From NCBI GenBank assembly GCA_019240175.1, contig JAFAYS010000451.1:1-5621 (forward strand): 5,621 nucleotides of DNA, given 5' to 3'. The position numbers and the translations under genes are program-made. This DNA comes from Chloroflexota bacterium (GTDB lineage: Bacteria > Chloroflexota > Chloroflexia > Chloroflexales > Kallotenuaceae). Shown here piece after piece: positions 5,542 to 5,621 of this stretch; the stretch's first letter is position 1, and each line of letters opens with the position of its first letter. The notes below the pieces were generated by a model. It ran no database searches, was not told the DNA's origin, and was given only the letters and a program-made list of their open reading frames with translations.

Positions 5542-5587
5542 ATGAAAGAACGAAGTAGAAAAGGAGTAAAGAGCGGAGAAGGGAGAA
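5540..5587. other. Purine-rich tract upstream of the amylase promoter
   Basis: Nearly all plus-strand bases are A or G, with pyrimidines only at T5543, C5551, T5556, T5567 and C5574. It directly abuts the -35 box and runs into the heptamer repeat. On the minus strand it is a pyrimidine tract where an upstream promoter element would sit. No function is claimed. Confidence 0.55.
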
Positions 5588-5612
5588 CCCAGAACCTAGA
5601 ACCCAGAACCTA
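5585..5612. repeat. Short tandem repeat, four heptamers GAACCCA / GAACCTA alternating
   Basis: The units at 5585, 5592, 5599 and 5606 read GAACCCA, GAACCTA, GAACCCA and GAACCTA, so the strict period is 14 with a 7-base sub-period. A degenerate GGACTAGAG follows to the window edge, and the array may continue beyond it. Such heptamers look like intergenic simple repeats I associate with Chloroflexia genomes. Confidence 0.85.
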
Positions 5613-5621
5613 GGACTAGAG

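Overview
The window is GC-rich bacterial DNA with an AT-rich island near base 320-400. I place it tentatively in the Chloroflexota (class Chloroflexia). The basis is the GC-rich composition, a multi-modular secreted amylopullulanase-type enzyme, and AGAACCC/AGAACCT heptamer repeats of a kind I associate with intergenic DNA of that group. None of these is diagnostic, so the taxonomy is an inference.

Layout. Bases 1-284 are the 3' end of a plus-strand gene for an epoxyqueuosine reductase (QueG), cut by the window edge. Bases 285-735 hold no convincing gene but are rich in structure. They contain an extended -10 promoter candidate, a second TATAAT box inside a long dyad, and four long complementary arm pairs, two of which cross to form a possible pseudoknot just before the next ribosome binding site. 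Bases 736-1332 encode a 198-residue cupin thiol dioxygenase of the cysteine / 3-mercaptopropionate dioxygenase superfamily. A strong hairpin at 1356-1383 separates it from a converging minus-strand gene and may terminate both. Bases 5435-1410 (minus strand) encode a 1341-residue secreted starch- or pullulan-degrading enzyme: signal peptide, X25-like module, neopullulanase-type N-terminal Ig-like domain, GH13 catalytic domain, FN3, an unusual beta-rich spacer module, a second FN3 and a C-terminal CBM20. Its promoter (TTGACA, 17-bp spacer, TAGCAT) is clear. The right end carries a purine-rich tract and a short heptamer tandem repeat.

The three genes do not form one pathway. QueG acts in tRNA queuosine synthesis, the cupin in thiol/sulfur catabolism, and the amylase in extracellular alpha-glucan breakdown. 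The most interesting part is the roughly 330-base leader before the thiol dioxygenase. Its three exact 10-bp inverted repeats are many more than chance predicts for a region this size (about 0.08 expected if bases were uniform and independent), and mutually exclusive pairings fit a regulatory RNA. I recognise no known riboswitch family in it.
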